Position numbers and translations under genes: made by a program
From: Alphaproteobacteria bacterium
Lineage (GTDB): Bacteria; Pseudomonadota; Alphaproteobacteria; Micropepsales; Micropepsaceae
Direction: 5' to 3'
Assembly (NCBI GenBank): GCA_015654715.1
Contig: JAATGK010000043.1
Location: 1 to 7,871, forward strand
DNA: 7,871 nt
Shown here: positions 6,515 to 7,871 of the stretch, one piece after another
How positions within the stretch are numbered: position 1 is the first letter of the stretch
Layout of the letters: each line of letters begins with the position of its first letter
The notes under the pieces: generated by a model
Told to the model about the DNA's origin: nothing
Seen by the model: only the letters and a program-made list of their open reading frames with translations
Databases searched by the model: none

Positions 6515-6552
6515 CCCCCCCCACCCGAAATGCAGCGCATTTCGACAGGGGG
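6515..6552 (+). other. C8 run plus perfect 8-bp hairpin downstream of thiL
   Basis: A run of eight C (6515-6522) is followed by CGAAATGC (6526-6533), loop AGC, and its perfect complement GCATTTCG (6537-6544), then GGGGG (6548-6552), which can extend the stem by pairing with CCCCC. No T-run follows on either strand, so an intrinsic terminator is not well supported. It may protect the thiL mRNA 3' end or shape the leader of the next gene. The C-run could also be length-variable, but it lies outside the chosen coding frames. Confidence 0.5.
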
Positions 6553-6613
6553 AGGTAATAGCGAGCAACGGTGCGGTAACTCAATGTTAGCCCTGATGCG
6601 CGAGGCTCCGGGC

Positions 6614-7186
6614 ATGGTCCGACGCCTTATCATGTTCTTGTTCGCCCTTTGCTTGGCCAATGCGGCCTGGGCCCAGGAGGGTGCCAAGAAGAAGGAACCC
6701 AAGCCCGAGCCCGGGACCACTGTAGAAATGCCGTTCTTGATGGCGCCGATGAGCCAGGACGGAAACCTTCTCGGTTACGCCTATATTTCGAGCAAACTGA
6801 TCTGTGCCTCACCCAACGCGTGTATCGCGGTGCGCCAAAAGTTGGCTTTCGTCCAGGATGCCTTCGTCCGCGACGTTTATTCAAAGCCGATTGCGCTCGC
6901 GAGCGACCCCAAGGAGGTTGATAAGGATCTGCTCAACGCGCGGTTGACGGCAGCCGCCAAGCGTATCGTCGGCGACGACAAGGTCCGGCATATGAGCTTT
7001 ATCGAGATCAAGTTCTCGCCGCTGCACCCCTCTGATTCGACCGCGCCGGCGTCCCCGCCGCAGCCAACCCAGGCTGCGACAACTGCCGCAGGGGCAGGAA
7101 GCGGCGGCGGCAAGGGTGATGATGCCGCCAAAAGTGCCTCTTCTGCAGGCGCGACATCGAAACCTGCCTCGGGACCATCGCACTAA
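6614..7186 (+). CDS. Putative secreted periplasmic protein of unknown function
   Basis: I do not recognise this gene with certainty. The 190-aa product begins with a clear Sec signal peptide: MVRR, a hydrophobic core (LIMFLFALCLANA), then AWA with likely cleavage after A20. A charged Lys/Glu/Pro linker (22-35) leads to a compact region of about residues 37-138 (from VEMPFLMAP to EIKFSPLHP). This region contains C64 and C70, which could form a disulfide in the periplasm. The tail from about 139 to 190 is Ala/Ser/Gly/Pro-rich and probably disordered. Its pattern of a beta segment, a helix with a D-x-x-R turn, a second helix and a final beta strand is loosely like the FliL C-terminal domain, but this is only an impression. 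The start at 6614 is preceded by CGAGG (6601-6605); in-frame ATGs at 6584 and 6596 are alternatives that would lengthen the signal peptide's n-region. It lies between thiL and hppA, same strand. Confidence 0.8.
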   Translation: MVRRLIMFLFALCLANAAWAQEGAKKKEPKPEPGTTVEMPFLMAPMSQDGNLLGYAYISSKLICASPNACIAVRQKLAFVQDAFVRDVYSKPIALASDPKEVDKDLLNARLTAAAKRIVGDDKVRHMSFIEIKFSPLHPSDSTAPASPPQPTQAATTAAGAGSGGGKGDDAAKSASSAGATSKPASGPSH

Positions 7187-7307
7187 GTTGCGTCTCTGTT
7201 AGCCATTTGGCATACACCCCCAGCCTTCTGCCTGGCAGGTTTCCGGCCTGTCCTGGAATCATGAGACCGCCCTTCGGTCGTGGAAAATTCGGAAGTAAGG
7301 GGAAACC
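7187..7307 (+). promoter_or_regulatory. hppA upstream region with weak promoter candidate and ribosome binding site
   Basis: This 121-nt gap holds a possible sigma-70-like pair: TTGCGT at 7188-7193, a 17-nt spacer, and CATACA at 7211-7216, each matching consensus at three of six positions. A short hairpin follows, GACCG 7265-7269 with CGGTC 7275-7279. AAGGGGA at 7297-7303 is a good ribosome binding site for the ATG at 7308. The promoter is a guess; the ribosome binding site is solid. Confidence 0.35.
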
Positions 7308-7871
7308 ATGGAACTTTATATCGTCTTGGCATGCGGCCTAGCGGCGTTGGTCTACGGCGGACTAACGGTGCGCTCGGTGCTCTCGAAGAGCGCCGGTACG
7401 GCTCGAATGCAGGAAATCTCGGCCGCCATTCAGGAAGGCGCTCGCGCCTACCTCAATCGTCAGTACACCACCATCGCCATCGTCGGCGTGGTGATCGTCA
7501 TCATCGCGTTCTTGCTGCTCGGATGGCAGAGCGCTGTCGGCTTCCTGATCGGTTCGGTGCTGTCAGGCGCCGCCGGTTATGTCGGCATGAACGTGTCGGT
7601 GCGTGCCAATGTGCGCACTGCCGAAGCTTCCCGCCAGGGTCTGGCGGCGGGCCTCAGCATGGCGTTCCGTTCGGGCGCCGTCACCGGCCTGTTGGTCGTT
7701 GGTCTCGGCCTCATCGCGGTCGCCGGCTATTATCTGATCCTGACGCAAGCGCTCGGCCTCAGCATGGACGATCCGCAACAGGCCCGTACGATCCAGAACT
7801 CTCTCGTGTCTCTGGGCTTCGGCCCTTCGCCTATCTCGATTCTCGCCCGTCTCCGCGGCCGCATCTTCACC
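7308..7871 (+). CDS. hppA: Proton-translocating inorganic pyrophosphatase, N-terminal part (3' end cut by window)
   Basis: This integral membrane enzyme couples hydrolysis of pyrophosphate to proton pumping across the inner membrane. The 188 visible codons are about a quarter of a typical 680-720 residue protein. Family landmarks are [20 protein letters not shown] at 28-47, [12 protein letters not shown] at 49-60, and [26 protein letters not shown] at 90-115. Hydrophobic helices lie near 3-21, 55-73, 77-98 and 124-150. The ATG at 7308 follows AAGGGGA. The catalytic loops with the Asp-rich motifs lie beyond the window, so K+ dependence cannot be judged. The last 16 codons depart from the near-invariant family sequence: A173P, L175P, F179L, G183R and G185R relative to the version I know. 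The clustering suggests sequencing error at a read or contig end rather than evolution. Confidence 0.95.
   Translation, partial: MELYIVLACGLAALVYGGLTVRSVLSKSAGTARMQEISAAIQEGARAYLNRQYTTIAIVGVVIVIIAFLLLGWQSAVGFLIGSVLSGAAGYVGMNVSVRANVRTAEASRQGLAAGLSMAFRSGAVTGLLVVGLGLIAVAGYYLILTQALGLSMDDPQQARTIQNSLVSLGFGPSPISILARLRGRIFT

Noticed and set aside
6455..6613. Upstream extension of the secreted protein into thiL
   Set aside because: It would overlap thiL and put over 50 polar residues before a clear signal peptide. The start at 6614 places the signal at the N-terminus with a GAGG site in front.
5839..6720. 293-codon minus-strand frame opposite thiL and the next gene's start
   Set aside because: It spans two real plus-strand genes and the hairpin, and shows no recognisable domain; it is a shadow frame.
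1..7871. CRISPR array, tRNA, rRNA, transposase or toxin-antitoxin genes
   Set aside because: I looked for regularly spaced direct repeats, tRNA cloverleaf motifs and transposase or toxin motifs and found none. The only repeats are the intergenic palindromes listed.

Overview
The window is a GC-rich chromosomal segment, almost certainly from an alphaproteobacterium. The order glyA–nrdR–ribD–ribE–ribB–ribH–nusB–thiL–hppA matches what I remember of Hyphomicrobiales of the Bradyrhizobium/Rhodopseudomonas/Xanthobacteraceae type, and the intergenic palindromes of the 'TGTCATCCCGGCC' kind also fit that group. The family-level placement is from memory of synteny and was not searched. Both ends are cut inside genes: glyA lacks its start and hppA lacks its end.

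Positions 1-1124 hold the C-terminal half of serine hydroxymethyltransferase, then NrdR, the ATP-cone/zinc-finger repressor of ribonucleotide reductase genes, 14 nt downstream. A 231-nt gap follows. It contains a 173-bp nested inverted-repeat element (1135-1307) that can be drawn as a three-armed cloverleaf.

Positions 1356-5168 form a compact riboflavin operon: ribD (TTG start), ribE, ribB fused to a GTP-cyclohydrolase-II-like domain, ribH, then nusB. Junctions are tight: ATGA overlaps at ribE/ribB and ribH/nusB, and a 53-nt overlap at ribB/ribH. Together they cover the deaminase/reductase steps (RibD), the four-carbon donor (RibB), lumazine synthesis (RibH) and the final dismutation (RibE). 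The second half of the ribB product has lost all three zinc-binding cysteines of GTP cyclohydrolase II. It matches the known proteobacterial 'RibBX' type, so the first committed enzyme (RibA) should be encoded elsewhere. I see no FMN riboswitch.

Positions 5169-5556 contain a second small palindrome related to the first repeat. They also contain a small gene on the minus strand (5222-5365, 47 aa, one predicted membrane helix, good ribosome binding site), convergent with nusB and divergent from thiL. thiL (thiamine-monophosphate kinase, TTG start) follows. After a perfect 8-bp hairpin beside a C8 run comes a secreted protein of unknown function (6614-7186) with a low-complexity tail. The window ends in hppA, a proton-pumping pyrophosphatase. 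The last ~50 nt of hppA show a cluster of unlikely changes at otherwise invariant positions.

Most of the window is ordinary core metabolism. I do not see an undescribed defence, mobile or biosynthetic system. The items most worth a second look are the small membrane protein, the cloverleaf repeat and its partial relative, the unassigned secreted protein, and the suspicious 3' end.
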